Shown: positions 44,297 to 54,361 of the stretch, piece after piece
Position numbering within the stretch: position 1 is the stretch's first letter
Layout: each line of letters starts with the position of its first letter
The notes under the pieces: generated by a model
Told to the model about the DNA's origin: nothing
Seen by the model: the letters and a program-made list of their open reading frames with translations, nothing else
The model's database searches: none
Assembly (NCBI GenBank): GCA_902788555.1
Contig: CADAKQ010000009.1
Coordinates: 1 to 64,000 of the forward strand
Reading direction: 5' to 3'
Source of the DNA: an uncultured Lachnospiraceae bacterium
Lineage (GTDB): Bacteria > Bacillota > Clostridia > Lachnospirales > Lachnospiraceae
DNA length: 64,000 nucleotides
Position numbers and translations under genes: made by a program

Positions 44297-46981
44297 ATGC
44301 AGCGTTACGATGTGACCGGTATGAGCTGTGCAGCGTGCAGTGCCAGAGTTGAAAAGGCTGTTTCCAAGGTTGATGGCGTTGACACGGTTGCCGTTAATCT
44401 TTTGACCAATTCCATGACTGTCTTTGGCGATGTAAGCGCTGATACTGTTATAAGAGCAGTAGAGGATGCGGGATATGGTGCAAGCTTAAAAGATGATGCC
44501 GGTAATGATAAAAACAAAACGACAAACAACTCTGTAAATTCAAGTGATAAATCCGGCGAAAACATAGAGTTCAAAACAATAAGAAAAAGATTCTTCGTAT
44601 CCCTTGGATTTTTGCTTATACTTATGTATTTTTCCATGGGGCATATGATGCTTGGATTTCCGCTTCCGGCTTTTTTTGACGGAAACCATGTAGCTATGGG
44701 GCTTATACAGCTTTTGCTTGCGGTTATTATAATGGTTATCAATCAAAAGTTTTTCATAAGCGGATTTAAGGGATTCAGACATCTTGCGCCAAATATGGAC
44801 AGTCTTGTTGCTCTTGGCTCGGGAGCCTCATTTATTTACAGTGTGTGTGCACTTTTTGCTATGACAGATGCACAGAGTAGTGGAGATATGTCGGCTGTAG
44901 AGCATTATATGGATGAGTTCTATTTTGAGTCGGCGGCTATGATACTTGTGCTTATAACACTTGGAAAGATGCTTGAGGCTTACTCTAAGGGCAGAACCAC
45001 GGATGCGATAAAAGGTCTTATGAAGCTGGCACCGGATACTGCAACTGTCGTTCGTGATGATAAAGAGGTAACGGTTCCTGCAAATGAGGTAAGGGTAGGC
45101 GATACATTTGTCGTAAGACCGGGTGAGAGAATTCCTGTTGACGGAAGGATTGTATCGGGCAGTACGAGTATAGACGAAAGTGCCTTAACCGGTGAGAGCA
45201 TACCGGTTGATAAGGAAGTAGGAAATGAGGTTAAGACCGCAACAATAAATCTTTCCGGCTTTGTATCCTGCGAGGCGACAAAGGTCGGTGAGGATACAAC
45301 TCTTTCACAGATAATCAGGATGGTTAGCGATGCTGCTGCTACCAAGGCTCCGATTGCCAAAATAGCCGATAAGGTTTCGGGGGTTTTTGTACCGATTGTA
45401 ATCGGCATTGCCATAGTAACATATATAGTATGGAATTTAGCCGGATTTGATGTCGGATTTTCACTTGCCAGAGCAGTATCGGTTTTAGTAATAAGCTGTC
45501 CTTGCGCACTTGGACTTGCTACTCCGGTTGCAATTATGGTAGGAAGTGGTTTAGGTGCAAAAAATGGCATATTATTTAAAAATGCAACTGCACTTGAAAA
45601 TGCCGGTAAGGCAGATGTGATACTTCTTGATAAGACAGGAACCATAACAAAAGGTATGCCGGTTGTAACAGATGTGGTCTCGATTGATGGCTTTTCTAAA
45701 AAGCATCTTATAGAAGTTGCCTATGCACTTGAGAAAAAAAGCGAGCACCCGTTGGCTAAAGCGGTTGTTGCATATTGTGAAGGCTCAGATGCTTCAAAGG
45801 AAGTTAAAAATAATATTGATATTTCTTCGTTATCGAATTTGGAAATCGATGAATTTGAAAATCATGCAGGCAATGGATTAAGCGGAAAAACAGCAGGAAA
45901 AAATATATATGCCGGAAACCGCAGATATATATCCGACAAGATAAAGTTAAGCGACGTTGTTATTAAAAAAATAGATGAGTTATCGGATGAAGGAAAAACT
46001 CCTATGCTTTTTTGCGAGGAGGATAAGCTGCTTGGAATTATTGCAGTTGCAGACGTATTAAAGGACGATAGCGTTTTGGCCATAAGTGAGCTTAAGGCTA
46101 TGGGCAAAACTGTTGTTATGGTTACCGGAGATAATAAGAAGACAGCTGATGCAATTGGCAAAAAAGCAGGAGTTGATGAGATAATTGCAGAGGTTATGCC
46201 GGAAAGCAAGGCTAAGGTTGTTACGGACTACATTAATCAGGGTAAGAAGGTTATTATGGTCGGTGACGGTATAAATGATGCACCTGCGCTTACTCAGGCG
46301 GATGTGGGCATCGCAATAGGCTCCGGAACAGATATAGCAATTGATTCGGCTGATGTGGTTTTGATGAAAAATGAATTAAGCGACGTAGCGGCAGCGGTAA
46401 GACTCAGTAAGGCGACCATAAAGAATATTCATGAAAATCTCTTTTGGGCATTTATTTATAATGTAATTGGTATTCCACTTGCTGCGGGTGTGTGGTATCC
46501 TATATTTGGATGGCTTCTTAATCCGATGTTTGGTGCTGCGGCTATGAGTATGTCAAGTGTATGCGTGGTAACAAATGCGTTGAGACTTAATCTTAAGAAG
46601 ATAAAGAATAAATCTTCAGATGATCAAAATAAAGATGATACAATAAATGAGATTGATAAGAATACGGATGAGAAAAATCAATCAATATCTGATAGTGATA
46701 CATCAGATAAAAAAGAAAAAATATTAGATGAAAATTATAAATCAGAAAAATCAGGAATGGAGGACAATAAAATGCAGAAAATAATGTCTATTGAAGGAAT
46801 GATGTGTGCACATTGCGAGGCAAGAGTTAAGAAGGCTCTTGAGGCAATCGATGGGGTAACCGAGGCAGTTCCAAGTCACGAGAAAAATGAGACAGTCGTT
46901 ACATTTTCAAAGGAAGTAGCAGATGATGTTTTAAAGAAGGCTGTTGAGGATCAGGATTATAAGGTTGTAGGGATAAAATAA
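44297..46981 (+). CDS. copA: Copper-exporting P-type ATPase with C-terminal chaperone domain
   Basis: The protein has 894 residues. The N-terminal metal-binding domain (1-66) has [14 protein letters not shown]. Eight spans carry the CPC copper site in [11 protein letters not shown] at about 400. Phosphorylation is at DKTGT, about 446, with [10 protein letters not shown] at about 656. A hydrophilic linker of about 55 residues (about 770-822) then leads to a second, CopZ-like domain (826-894) with [14 protein letters not shown]. Having one domain at each end is unusual. The C-terminal domain also has its own ribosome binding site. It most likely exports Cu(I). Confidence 0.93.
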   Translation: MQRYDVTGMSCAACSARVEKAVSKVDGVDTVAVNLLTNSMTVFGDVSADTVIRAVEDAGYGASLKDDAGNDKNKTTNNSVNSSDKSGENIEFKTIRKRFFVSLGFLLILMYFSMGHMMLGFPLPAFFDGNHVAMGLIQLLLAVIIMVINQKFFISGFKGFRHLAPNMDSLVALGSGASFIYSVCALFAMTDAQSSGDMSAVEHYMDEFYFESAAMILVLITLGKMLEAYSKGRTTDAIKGLMKLAPDTATVVRDDKEVTVPANEVRVGDTFVVRPGERIPVDGRIVSGSTSIDESALTGESIPVDKEVGNEVKTATINLSGFVSCEATKVGEDTTLSQIIRMVSDAAATKAPIAKIADKVSGVFVPIVIGIAIVTYIVWNLAGFDVGFSLARAVSVLVISCPCALGLATPVAIMVGSGLGAKNGILFKNATALENAGKADVILLDKTGTITKGMPVVTDVVSIDGFSKKHLIEVAYALEKKSEHPLAKAVVAYCEGSDASKEVKNNIDISSLSNLEIDEFENHAGNGLSGKTAGKNIYAGNRRYISDKIKLSDVVIKKIDELSDEGKTPMLFCEEDKLLGIIAVADVLKDDSVLAISELKAMGKTVVMVTGDNKKTADAIGKKAGVDEIIAEVMPESKAKVVTDYINQGKKVIMVGDGINDAPALTQADVGIAIGSGTDIAIDSADVVLMKNELSDVAAAVRLSKATIKNIHENLFWAFIYNVIGIPLAAGVWYPIFGWLLNPMFGAAAMSMSSVCVVTNALRLNLKKIKNKSSDDQNKDDTINEIDKNTDEKNQSISDSDTSDKKEKILDENYKSEKSGMEDNKMQKIMSIEGMMCAHCEARVKKALEAIDGVTEAVPSHEKNETVVTFSKEVADDVLKKAVEDQDYKVVGIK
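46772..46981 (+). CDS. Possible internal translation product: free CopZ-like copper chaperone
   Basis: Inside copA and in frame, GGAGG (46759-46763) lies 8 bases before ATG 46772, an ideal arrangement. Starting there gives a 69-residue protein that is exactly a single metal-binding domain ([10 protein letters not shown] near its start). Two readings are possible: a functional second start that makes a free chaperone along with the fused one, or the leftover start signal of a once separate copZ now joined to copA by loss of a stop codon. Confidence 0.5.
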   Translation: MQKIMSIEGMMCAHCEARVKKALEAIDGVTEAVPSHEKNETVVTFSKEVADDVLKKAVEDQDYKVVGIK

Positions 46982-47127
46982 GCTAAAAAAACAATAATAA
47001 ATAAATAACCTGAAAAAAGTGTGTACAATTAAATAAAACTTATGTTATCATATAATTTAGGGTTATCAGACTGATACGGGATGTCGGAATAACTAAATTT
47101 ATCAAGACTAAGACGGGGGTAACGGCC

Positions 47128-48069
47128 ATGATTAGCAGATATATAACTGATGATGGTATATTTAGAGAAATTGAAGATTATGAAAATGGAATGTGGATTA
47201 ATCTTACAGCCCCCACTCAGGAAGAAAGTATTGAAATTTCTGAACATTATGGTATAGATTTGCCGGATATAAGAGCGGCTCTTGATGAAGAAGAATCTTC
47301 ACGTGTCGATATCAATGACAATTATGTTCTTATAATCTTTGATATTCCGACGGTTGAGATACGTCACAATCAGGAGGCATATACAACCATACCTCTTGGA
47401 ATTATATGGACGGATGATTCGATTATTACCATATGTTCTGTGGAGACACCTGTTATAAAGCATTTTATAATAAATAAGCTTAAGGATTTTACGACTAAGA
47501 AAAAGGTAAGATTTACTTATCAGATTCTTTATCGTACCAGCATGCTTTATCAGTCTTATCTTAGGATAATTGACAGGAAACGTCTTGAAATGGAAGAAAA
47601 AATGGGCGGAGCAACTGAGGATTCTGATATAATAATCCTTCACGAACTCGAGTCAAACCTCGTGTATTTTGATACCTCTCTTCGAGCGAATCGTATGATT
47701 GTAGACAGACTTACCAGATACAGCGGTATCAAAAAGTTTCCGGAGGATCAGGAGCTTTTGGATGATGTGATTGTAGAAAATCTACAGGCTATAGAGATGA
47801 CGCAGATTTATCGTGATATCATAAAAGGTACAAGGGAGCTTATGTCAACAGTTATTGACAACAGGCTCAATAATATTATGAAATATCTGGCAGCCATAAC
47901 AATTGTAATGGCTATACCGACCATAATTTCCGGCATATACGGAATGAACGTGGCGGGCAGGTGGATGCCGCTTTCGCAGACACCGTATGGCTTTTATATA
48001 ATTTGCGGAATTATTGTTCTTATATGTATAATTGTAATGTGGGTATTAAAAAGAAAGAAAATGTTATGA
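47128..48069 (+). CDS. corA: CorA-family magnesium/divalent cation channel
   Basis: The protein has 313 residues. A large cytoplasmic N-terminal part is followed by two C-terminal spans. The selectivity motif GMN lies in SGIYGMNVAG at about 269-275, between the spans, and the positively charged tail KRKKML closes the protein. It should import Mg or a related ion. The 146-base gap to copA has no clear terminator, so partial read-through is possible. Confidence 0.92.
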   Translation: MISRYITDDGIFREIEDYENGMWINLTAPTQEESIEISEHYGIDLPDIRAALDEEESSRVDINDNYVLIIFDIPTVEIRHNQEAYTTIPLGIIWTDDSIITICSVETPVIKHFIINKLKDFTTKKKVRFTYQILYRTSMLYQSYLRIIDRKRLEMEEKMGGATEDSDIIILHELESNLVYFDTSLRANRMIVDRLTRYSGIKKFPEDQELLDDVIVENLQAIEMTQIYRDIIKGTRELMSTVIDNRLNNIMKYLAAITIVMAIPTIISGIYGMNVAGRWMPLSQTPYGFYIICGIIVLICIIVMWVLKRKKML

Positions 48070-48098
48070 AGTTTTAGAACAGGATAAATGGTGATATT

Positions 48099-48878
48099 AT
48101 GAAACAGTTGAAATTTAAGTTTGTTGTAGCCTCAAGCCTGATTTATGGTTTTGGGAGTATACCGAAATCAAACTATATGATTAGGCATCCGGAAAAATAT
48201 TCGGAGGAAGTGTGCCACAGACGTGCCATAAAAATAATGCGCCATATGAAGCTTAAGGCTATGACAAGAACAAAGTGTTACGGAGTAGAGAACCTGCCTA
48301 AAGAGGGAGGTTATATAATGTACTCAAATCATCAGGGGAAATATGATGCATTGGGTATACTTATCAAGCATAAGCCGACCTGTGCAGTATTGTGGGAGGC
48401 TAAATCAGCGGACAGACTGTTAGCAAGACAGATATGCGGACTGCTTCGTGCCAAGACTATTGAATTTGACAATCCGAGACAGCAGATAAAGGTATTGAAT
48501 GAGATAGCTGATGAGGTTGCAAACGGAAGAAGATATCTTATTTTCCCTGAGGGTGGGTATACCAATAACAGAAACACTCTTCAGGAATTTAAGCATGGAT
48601 GTTTTACATGCTCGTTAAAATCAAAGACACCGATTATTCCGGTTGTTTTATATGATTCATGGAAATCCATGGATATTAATACTATAAGGCCTGTTACCAC
48701 TCAGGTGCATTTCTTAGAACCGATTTACTATGAGGAATACGGTCATATGAAGAAAAAAGAGATAAGTGATATGGTAAAGGAACGCATACAGCAAAGGATA
48801 GATGACATAAAAAGCGGTGAATTTAAAAAACAGCTTAGACAAAAGAAATGTAATAGATATGAGGCAAAAGGAGCGTAA
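48099..48878 (+). CDS. plsC: 1-acyl-sn-glycerol-3-phosphate acyltransferase (PlsC family)
   Basis: The protein has 259 residues. Motif I is SNHQGKYDA (the NHx4D catalytic pair) and motif III is FPEGGYT; there is an N-terminal hydrophobic stretch. It transfers an acyl chain to lysophosphatidate in phospholipid synthesis at the membrane. Family members vary in acceptor, so the exact substrate is inferred. Its stop codon lies inside the bidirectional terminator. Confidence 0.87.
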   Translation: MKQLKFKFVVASSLIYGFGSIPKSNYMIRHPEKYSEEVCHRRAIKIMRHMKLKAMTRTKCYGVENLPKEGGYIMYSNHQGKYDALGILIKHKPTCAVLWEAKSADRLLARQICGLLRAKTIEFDNPRQQIKVLNEIADEVANGRRYLIFPEGGYTNNRNTLQEFKHGCFTCSLKSKTPIIPVVLYDSWKSMDINTIRPVTTQVHFLEPIYYEEYGHMKKKEISDMVKERIQQRIDDIKSGEFKKQLRQKKCNRYEAKGA

Positions 48879-48899
48879 GAATAATCTTACGCTCCTTTT
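48866..48899. terminator. Bidirectional terminator between plsC and the asparaginase gene
   Basis: A perfect 15-bp stem (48866-48880 with 48885-48899) with a four-base loop has an A run on the left and Ts on the right, so it can stop transcription from both sides. Confidence 0.9.
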
Positions 48900-49803
48900 A
48901 TTCTGATATACTATATTTAAACCACAGAGTCATATATGCTGTAACAGGAGATATTTTTTTCAAGACTATGAAATGCAGCTTGTTGTAGAGACTTGTGCTT
49001 TGGTATTGTGCTCTTTCTTCCATACCTACAACATATATCGGAATACCGGATGTATAAGCCGTTTCACAAAAATTCATAATATCCTGACTTTCGGTACATA
49101 AGGTGCCGGAATGATAGGTTTCGAGTAAAACAGCCTTAATATGTGCTTTGTCTATATCCGGATATACCTGCCCCGGAACAGCCTTAATATAAAGCACGGG
49201 CGAAGTATCGGTAAGAGAAATGTTTCCATATGCATTTTTATCAATGAGAAAATCAACCTGTTCTAAGCCGTTTGTATCCAATGAAAAGAGCTTATCGGAG
49301 AAGGAAAGATGATTAAGCAGGCTTAGGCTGTCTATAATTTTTCCGTCGTATGAAACAAATACACCACAGCTTTTTTTGCTGTTAATATAATTTACTGCAA
49401 GTGCAAAATTTGTAAGGCCATTTGCTCGTTTATCATCCAATATATAATTGCTTGAAACAAAAATAACAGGAATATTTATCTTGTTAAAGACAAGACCGAT
49501 GGCTGCTGCAGAGTATTGGAGAGTGTCTGTTCCGTGGGTAATTATTATACCGTCAGGATTATCCTTTAAAGCATTTTTTACACATTCTATCAGACTGTTT
49601 ATATATTTTCCGCTTAAGTTTTCACTTAGTATGGTATATGGCTCAGAGGTTAAAAAAACTGTTTCGGAAGAAAAATTCGGAAACTTTTTCTTATATAATT
49701 CAATGATTTTATATTTTTTATCATCCGAATTGACAGATATATAATTATCCTTTAATGAGGAACCTATGGTTCCTCCGGTTAATATAACTAAGATTTTCTT
49801 CAT
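48898..49803 (-). CDS. Asparaginase/glutaminase family protein
   Basis: The protein has 301 residues. It carries the two family signatures, LTGGTIGSS near the N-terminus and THGTDT at about residue 90, which supply the catalytic Thr residues and the Asp. This is a type I-like cytosolic enzyme with no signal peptide. It hydrolyses asparagine to aspartate and ammonia. It is somewhat short at the C-terminus compared with the roughly 330-residue bacterial enzymes. Confidence 0.87.
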   Translation of the reverse strand: MKKILVILTGGTIGSSLKDNYISVNSDDKKYKIIELYKKKFPNFSSETVFLTSEPYTILSENLSGKYINSLIECVKNALKDNPDGIIITHGTDTLQYSAAAIGLVFNKINIPVIFVSSNYILDDKRANGLTNFALAVNYINSKKSCGVFVSYDGKIIDSLSLLNHLSFSDKLFSLDTNGLEQVDFLIDKNAYGNISLTDTSPVLYIKAVPGQVYPDIDKAHIKAVLLETYHSGTLCTESQDIMNFCETAYTSGIPIYVVGMEERAQYQSTSLYNKLHFIVLKKISPVTAYMTLWFKYSISE

Positions 49804-49974
49804 GATTATGCTCCTGTTATAATTTATTTTAATGCTATTATATATTATTTATAGCTTAAATCAATAAATAAATGCATAAAGAATTACATGATTTTATTGC
49901 ATCTTTTTTTCAAACGTAATAATATATAAATCAGATGACAAAGGTTTTAAATATATATTTGCGGAGGATAAAGT

Positions 49975-52113
49975 ATGAGGGGAAAAAGGCTTGAGGCATT
50001 TGTGCTTTCGGTATGTCTTTGCATTTTGCTTTTTGGATGCGGGGACAAAAACTATGGTGACAGTAAAGCGACAAGAAGAAGACTTGCTTCGAATCGCTCA
50101 ACCAAATCAGAACTTAAAACGGAATATGAGGAGAATTACAATAATTACATGGTAGCTACAGGCGAAGCGAGTGAGCTTATGCTTGTATATATGGTAGGCT
50201 CCAATCTTGAATCAGAGGCAGGACTTGCGAGTGAAGATATTGAGGAGATGCAAAAATGTGGTTTCCTTAATGAAAACATCAAGATTGTAATCTGTACCGG
50301 AGGTGCAAACTACTGGTGGAATGACGAGATATCTAAGGATGAGGTCGCAATATATGAGGTCAATTCCGGAACAGATAAATTAAATAAGCTTACAGTTTTA
50401 AATAATGACAATATGGCTGAGGCGGATACCCTTACTGCTTTTCTTGATTATGCCTATGACAATTATGAGGCAAACTATTACAGCCTTGTTCTTTGGAATC
50501 ATGGAGGAGGAGCAGTTTTAGGCTATGGCGGTGATGAAAGATATGATTATGATACTCTTTTGATGTCGGAAATGGATGAGGCTTTTTCCAATTCTCATAT
50601 AGTAAATGATGGAAGAAAGTTTGAGTGGGTGGGCTTCGATGCCTGCCTTATGGGCATGATAGAGGTGGCTGAGCTTTTGACACCTTATTCGAATTATCTT
50701 ATTGCCTCTGAGGAGGTTATTCCGGGAGAAGGCTGGGATTATACTTGCCTTAAAAAGCTTTCTGATGGTACGGATTTTTCGGGGGTTAATGCAGGACAGA
50801 TTATAATAGATAAGTATGCGGATTACTATGATAATTATGAGTGGTATAGTCCTGAGTATACACTGTCCTGTATGGATTTATCACAAACTAAGACCGTTAT
50901 GGATGCCTTTGATTTGCTCATATCCGTTACGGAAAATGATTTAATTAACGGCGAGTATTCCAATATAGCGAGACAGCGTGGAAATACAAAATCCTTTGGT
51001 ATAGTAAATGAAGACCTTTGCTATGATACGGTTGATTTATTTAATCTTTCGGAAAATATGTCAGAGGCACATCCGGGTGAAGCGTCAGCGCTTCAGAACG
51101 CTTTAAATGATATGGTTATATATGAAAGGTCAAATGTTGAAAATACACATGGCGTTGCTATATATTTTCCATACAATAATAAGCTTTATGCCGAGGAGTG
51201 GGTGGATGAGTACAGTCTCAATGACTTTAGTGAGACGTATATGCAGTTTGTTAAGAATTTTACGGAAACCTTCAATGGCGCACCGCTTACGGTTTGGGAT
51301 ATAAGTGGTGATGATGCATCGGTTGACCTGGCTTCTGATGATAATACTTCGCCTGATGATTTGGGTGAGGATACAGCCGGAGACGATATGGCGGCTGAAT
51401 CGGAAAATGAAATCGGTAATCTGGGAAGCCTCGGAAGCTTTCTGATACAGCTTTCAGACGAACAGGCGGCAAACTTTGCTTCAGCAAAGCTTGCTATATG
51501 GGAAATATATGAAAATTCCGATGAAGGAGGATACGGTCTTTGGATTGATTCGTCGGATGTAAATCTTTCTTCAGACAATGTGCTGTCATCGGGAATTATA
51601 AATAAAAGGATTGTTTTAAAGGATACGGCAGGTAACCAGGCAGACTGTTGTGCAACGGAGATAGAACGGGGAGATGGATATGCGGTTTACAAATCCTCAG
51701 TATTTGTCAGCTTTTTGGATGATAATGGAGAATATGATTTGGACAGAAGCTTTATTCCGTATGACATTCATATCAGGATAGATTCTGCAAATCCAAATGG
51801 TGTGATAACCGGAATTTATCCGTTTGAAAATGAGGATAACAGTTCTCTTTTGCCGGAGAAAACCAGTGTTACTTTTGATCAGGGATGCTTAATCGAACCT
51901 TTTTCCTTTGGAAGAATTATAGAGTTTAATGATGACGGGACGGTAAAGCCTTTTGATGAATGGGAAAACTACTCGGGTGTATTTTACGGCTTTTCTTTGG
52001 AGGGCGATTTGATGGTTGATATGGTTGATATAGACCCTGATATAGAAAAGGTATATGTTTATTCGATTAAAGATACTCAGGGAAATGAATATCAGATAAA
52101 TGTCATTCAATAA
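49975..52113 (+). CDS. Clostripain-family (C11) cysteine peptidase lipoprotein
   Basis: The protein has 712 residues. The lipoprotein signal ends at LLFGC with lipid-bearing C22. The peptidase domain (about 60-420) has catalytic His in LWNHGGGAVLGYGGDE at about 176 and Cys in VGFDACLMGM at about 224; the start YMVGSNLESEAG is characteristic. C11 enzymes cut after Arg or Lys. An acidic, low-complexity linker at about 445-480 leads to a C-terminal beta-rich domain (480-712). It sits outside the membrane and probably processes surface proteins or takes part in peptide uptake. Confidence 0.88.
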   Translation: MRGKRLEAFVLSVCLCILLFGCGDKNYGDSKATRRRLASNRSTKSELKTEYEENYNNYMVATGEASELMLVYMVGSNLESEAGLASEDIEEMQKCGFLNENIKIVICTGGANYWWNDEISKDEVAIYEVNSGTDKLNKLTVLNNDNMAEADTLTAFLDYAYDNYEANYYSLVLWNHGGGAVLGYGGDERYDYDTLLMSEMDEAFSNSHIVNDGRKFEWVGFDACLMGMIEVAELLTPYSNYLIASEEVIPGEGWDYTCLKKLSDGTDFSGVNAGQIIIDKYADYYDNYEWYSPEYTLSCMDLSQTKTVMDAFDLLISVTENDLINGEYSNIARQRGNTKSFGIVNEDLCYDTVDLFNLSENMSEAHPGEASALQNALNDMVIYERSNVENTHGVAIYFPYNNKLYAEEWVDEYSLNDFSETYMQFVKNFTETFNGAPLTVWDISGDDASVDLASDDNTSPDDLGEDTAGDDMAAESENEIGNLGSLGSFLIQLSDEQAANFASAKLAIWEIYENSDEGGYGLWIDSSDVNLSSDNVLSSGIINKRIVLKDTAGNQADCCATEIERGDGYAVYKSSVFVSFLDDNGEYDLDRSFIPYDIHIRIDSANPNGVITGIYPFENEDNSSLLPEKTSVTFDQGCLIEPFSFGRIIEFNDDGTVKPFDEWENYSGVFYGFSLEGDLMVDMVDIDPDIEKVYVYSIKDTQGNEYQINVIQ

Positions 52114-52140
52114 AATAATACATTAATTAAAAATTTCATA

Positions 52141-52170
52141 TGTATAAAAATCCTTTATTTACAGATAATA
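52141..52170 (+). promoter_or_regulatory. Possible sigma-G promoter for spoVT
   Basis: TGTATA (52141-52146), 17 bp, GATAATA (52164-52170) matches the sigma-G consensus TGAATA / CATACTA at 5 of 6 and 5 of 7 positions. spoVT is under sigma-G in Bacillus. Confidence 0.4.
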
Positions 52171-52209
52171 GAAACAGACAAAAAATATTAGATGAGGAGA
52201 TATACAGAT

Positions 52210-52758
52210 ATGAAAGCAACAGGTATTATTCGTAGAATAGACGAGCTCGGAAGAATTGTAGTTCCGAAGGAAATCAGAAGGGTATTGAGAATCCGTGAGG
52301 GTGATCCGATAGAGATTTTTACTGATAAGGATGGAGAAATTATATTAAAAAAGTATTCACCGATAGGCGAGCTTTCAAGCTTTGCACAGGAATATGTTGA
52401 GGCTGCTGCACAGATACTTGGCTGCGGAGTATGCGTATGTGATAAAGATCAGATTATAGCAGTTGCAGGAATACCTAAGAAGGAACTTTTGGGAAAGAGT
52501 CTTCATAAGGAACTTGAAGAAGCGATTAATGACAGAGAGGCTATACTCGCCAGAAAGGGCGAAAAGAAATTTATTAAGATACTTGGAAATGGTGATAATG
52601 AGTATTCCGGAGAGATAGTTCAGACAATTATAAGTGAAGGCGATGCCATAGGAGCGGTTATTCTTCTGAGCAAGGATGATTCGATTTCCATAGGCGAAAC
52701 GGAACAAAAGGCGGCAGTGATAGCAGCTAAATTCCTTGGAAAACAGATGGAAGGGTAA
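52210..52758 (+). CDS. spoVT: Stage V sporulation protein T
   Basis: The protein has 182 residues from ATG 52210, behind GAGGAG; an ATG at 52192 lies upstream of that site. The N-terminal AbrB-type DNA-binding domain reads MKATGIIRRIDELGRIVVPK and the C-terminal GAF-like sensor begins about residue 55 (LGCGVCVCDKDQIIAVAG). SpoVT tunes late forespore gene expression and germination. It marks the start of a conserved sporulation neighbourhood. Confidence 0.95.
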   Translation: MKATGIIRRIDELGRIVVPKEIRRVLRIREGDPIEIFTDKDGEIILKKYSPIGELSSFAQEYVEAAAQILGCGVCVCDKDQIIAVAGIPKKELLGKSLHKELEEAINDREAILARKGEKKFIKILGNGDNEYSGEIVQTIISEGDAIGAVILLSKDDSISIGETEQKAAVIAAKFLGKQMEG

Positions 52759-52816
52759 AAATAGGTACTTTTATCAAAAAAACTATAAAAAATAAGTGTT
52801 TTTAGTGCCTATGTAC

Positions 52817-52845
52817 TTGACAAATTGCCTCTAACAAGGTATAAA
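52817..52845 (+). promoter_or_regulatory. Strong sigma-A promoter of hup
   Basis: TTGACA (52817-52822), 17 bp, TATAAA (52840-52845). The resulting leader is about 85 bases long and AT-rich. Confidence 0.75.
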
Positions 52846-52935
52846 TAAGCGTAGGGCATTTGTTATAACATTTGTCACAAACAAGAGGGGATTGTGAAAA
52901 ACAATCAACGTTTGTATTATAGGAGGAATTTTTAA

Positions 52936-53208
52936 ATGAACAAGAATGAATTAGTTGCAAGTATTGCAGAGAAGACTGGCTTAAAGAAGACTGAGGCTGA
53001 GAAGGCTCTTAAGGCTTTCACTGATACAGTTGCAGAGCAGTTAAAGAAGGGTGACAAGATTCAGTTAGTTGGATTTGGTACATTTGAGGTTGCTGAAAGA
53101 CCTGCAAGAGAAGGAAGAAATCCAAGAACCGGTGCTACAATGAAGATTAAGGCTTCAAAGGCTCCTAAGTTCAAGGCTGGTAAGGCTTTAAAGGATTCTG
53201 TAAACTAA
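52936..53208 (+). CDS. hup: HU-type DNA-binding protein
   Basis: The protein has 90 residues and is a full-length HU: MNKNELVASIAEKTGLKK helix start, GFGTFEV, and the DNA-binding arm RPAREGRNPRTGA. It bends and compacts DNA as a dimer. The strong promoter and AGGAGG fit high expression. Confidence 0.97.
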   Translation: MNKNELVASIAEKTGLKKTEAEKALKAFTDTVAEQLKKGDKIQLVGFGTFEVAERPAREGRNPRTGATMKIKASKAPKFKAGKALKDSVN

Positions 53209-53229
53209 TTAGCAGATAAATAAGAGCTA

Positions 53230-53265
53230 AAAGGTCATCATGCTTAAGTATGATGACCTTTATTT
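53230..53265 (+). terminator. Rho-independent terminator of hup
   Basis: A 12-bp stem, AAAGGTCATCAT (53230-53241) with 53250-53261, has an 8-base loop and a short T-rich tail. It lies between hup and rqcP, so the rqcP group needs its own promoter or depends on read-through. Confidence 0.8.
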
Positions 53266-53287
53266 CGTTATTGGGACAGGAGATATT

Positions 53288-53527
53288 ATGAGATTAGACA
53301 AATATTTAAAGGTTTCAAGACTTATTAAAAGGCGTACTGTAGCCAATGAAGCGTGCGATGCCGGAAGAGTAATTGTAAACGGTAAGGTTGTTAAAGCATC
53401 ATATGAGGTTAAGCTTGGCGATATAATTGAGATAGCCTTTGGTAATAAGACATTAAAGGCTGAAGTTACGCAGATATCAGAAACAACAAAAAAGGAAGAT
53501 GCAAAGGAAATGTATAACATACTTTAG
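53288..53527 (+). CDS. rqcP: S4-domain RNA-binding protein RqcP/YabO
   Basis: The protein has 79 residues from ATG 53288 (AGGAG upstream). It is a compact S4 domain: MRLDKYLKVSRLIKRRTVA and GRVIVNGKVVKASYEV. RqcP works with RqcH in adding alanine tails to stalled nascent chains on 50S subunits. Its place between hup and yabP is the conserved Firmicutes order. Confidence 0.92.
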   Translation: MRLDKYLKVSRLIKRRTVANEACDAGRVIVNGKVVKASYEVKLGDIIEIAFGNKTLKAEVTQISETTKKEDAKEMYNIL

Positions 53528-53578
53528 TTTCTTTTGGCATATTATATTCTATATAAGTTTCTTGCTTCGGAGGTTTAT

Positions 53579-53863
53579 ATGAGTGATATTCAATATGCTA
53601 AAAATCATAAGCTTACTCTTGATAATAGAAAAAAAGCATCAATTTATGGAATAACAGAGGTTGTTTCCTTTGATACTGACGAGGTTATTCTCGTGACTGA
53701 CATAGGAGTCCTGACTGTAAAGGGAAAGGATATGCATGTTATAAGACTTGACGTGGATAAAGGCGAACTCGAGATGGCAGGCACAATTGACAGCATGAAT
53801 TATACGGAAAAGAAGGATATAAAGAAAACGGCATCAGGAATAATCGGGAGAATGTTTAAGTAA
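53579..53863 (+). CDS. yabP: Sporulation protein YabP
   Basis: The protein has 94 residues from ATG 53579 (CGGAGG upstream). It is a small beta-rich protein of the YabP/YqfC family with VVSFDTDEVILVTDIGVLTV. It is made in the mother cell under sigma-E in Bacillus and is needed for spore coat or cortex morphogenesis. It directly abuts yabQ (stop TAA, then ATG). Confidence 0.92.
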   Translation: MSDIQYAKNHKLTLDNRKKASIYGITEVVSFDTDEVILVTDIGVLTVKGKDMHVIRLDVDKGELEMAGTIDSMNYTEKKDIKKTASGIIGRMFK

Positions 53864-54361
53864 ATGTCGGAGCTTTTATATTCTCAAAGGAATATGTTTG
53901 CCGTGAGTCTTATAATGGGGATTGGAATGGGTTTTTCGTATGATTTATTGAGAAGCTTTAGAAGAGAGATAAATCATAATGATTTTCTTGTCGGTTTGGA
54001 GGATATAGCTTATTGGCTCATATGGACATGGGTTTTCATCGAAAATATATTCAAATTTAATGATGGAAGCTTCAGAATTTACATATTCATTTCTGCAATA
54101 ACCGGATTGTTAATTTACAAAAACACTATAAGTGGTGGCATTTTTAAAATTACAAACTATATCTTGTGTTTTGTAAAAAAATGTCTCGAAAAACCAAAGA
54201 AATTGTTGAAAAATGGTGTATTTTGGTTTAAAATTAAAGTATCTGTTCTTAGTAAAAAATTTAAAGAAAAGGAAAAGGATGCTTTAAAGCAATCCGGCAG
54301 AGTGAACAATGAGCGCACAGGCAAGAAGGAGAAGAAAAAAGTCAACAAGAAAACAGTCTAA
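53864..54361 (+). CDS. yabQ: Spore cortex biosynthesis protein YabQ
   Basis: The protein has 165 residues. It has three or four membrane spans in residues 1-110 (AVSLIMGIGMGFSYDLLRSFRR is the family's typical start) and a Lys-rich cytoplasmic tail. It localises to the spore outer membrane in Bacillus and is required for cortex formation. Its 3' end overlaps divIC by 53 bases. Confidence 0.92.
   Translation: MSELLYSQRNMFAVSLIMGIGMGFSYDLLRSFRREINHNDFLVGLEDIAYWLIWTWVFIENIFKFNDGSFRIYIFISAITGLLIYKNTISGGIFKITNYILCFVKKCLEKPKKLLKNGVFWFKIKVSVLSKKFKEKEKDALKQSGRVNNERTGKKEKKKVNKKTV

Noticed and set aside
44980-45645. Open frame of 221 codons opposite copA
   Set aside because: Opposite the conserved ATPase core; Ser/Thr/Ala/Pro-rich shadow with no start signal.
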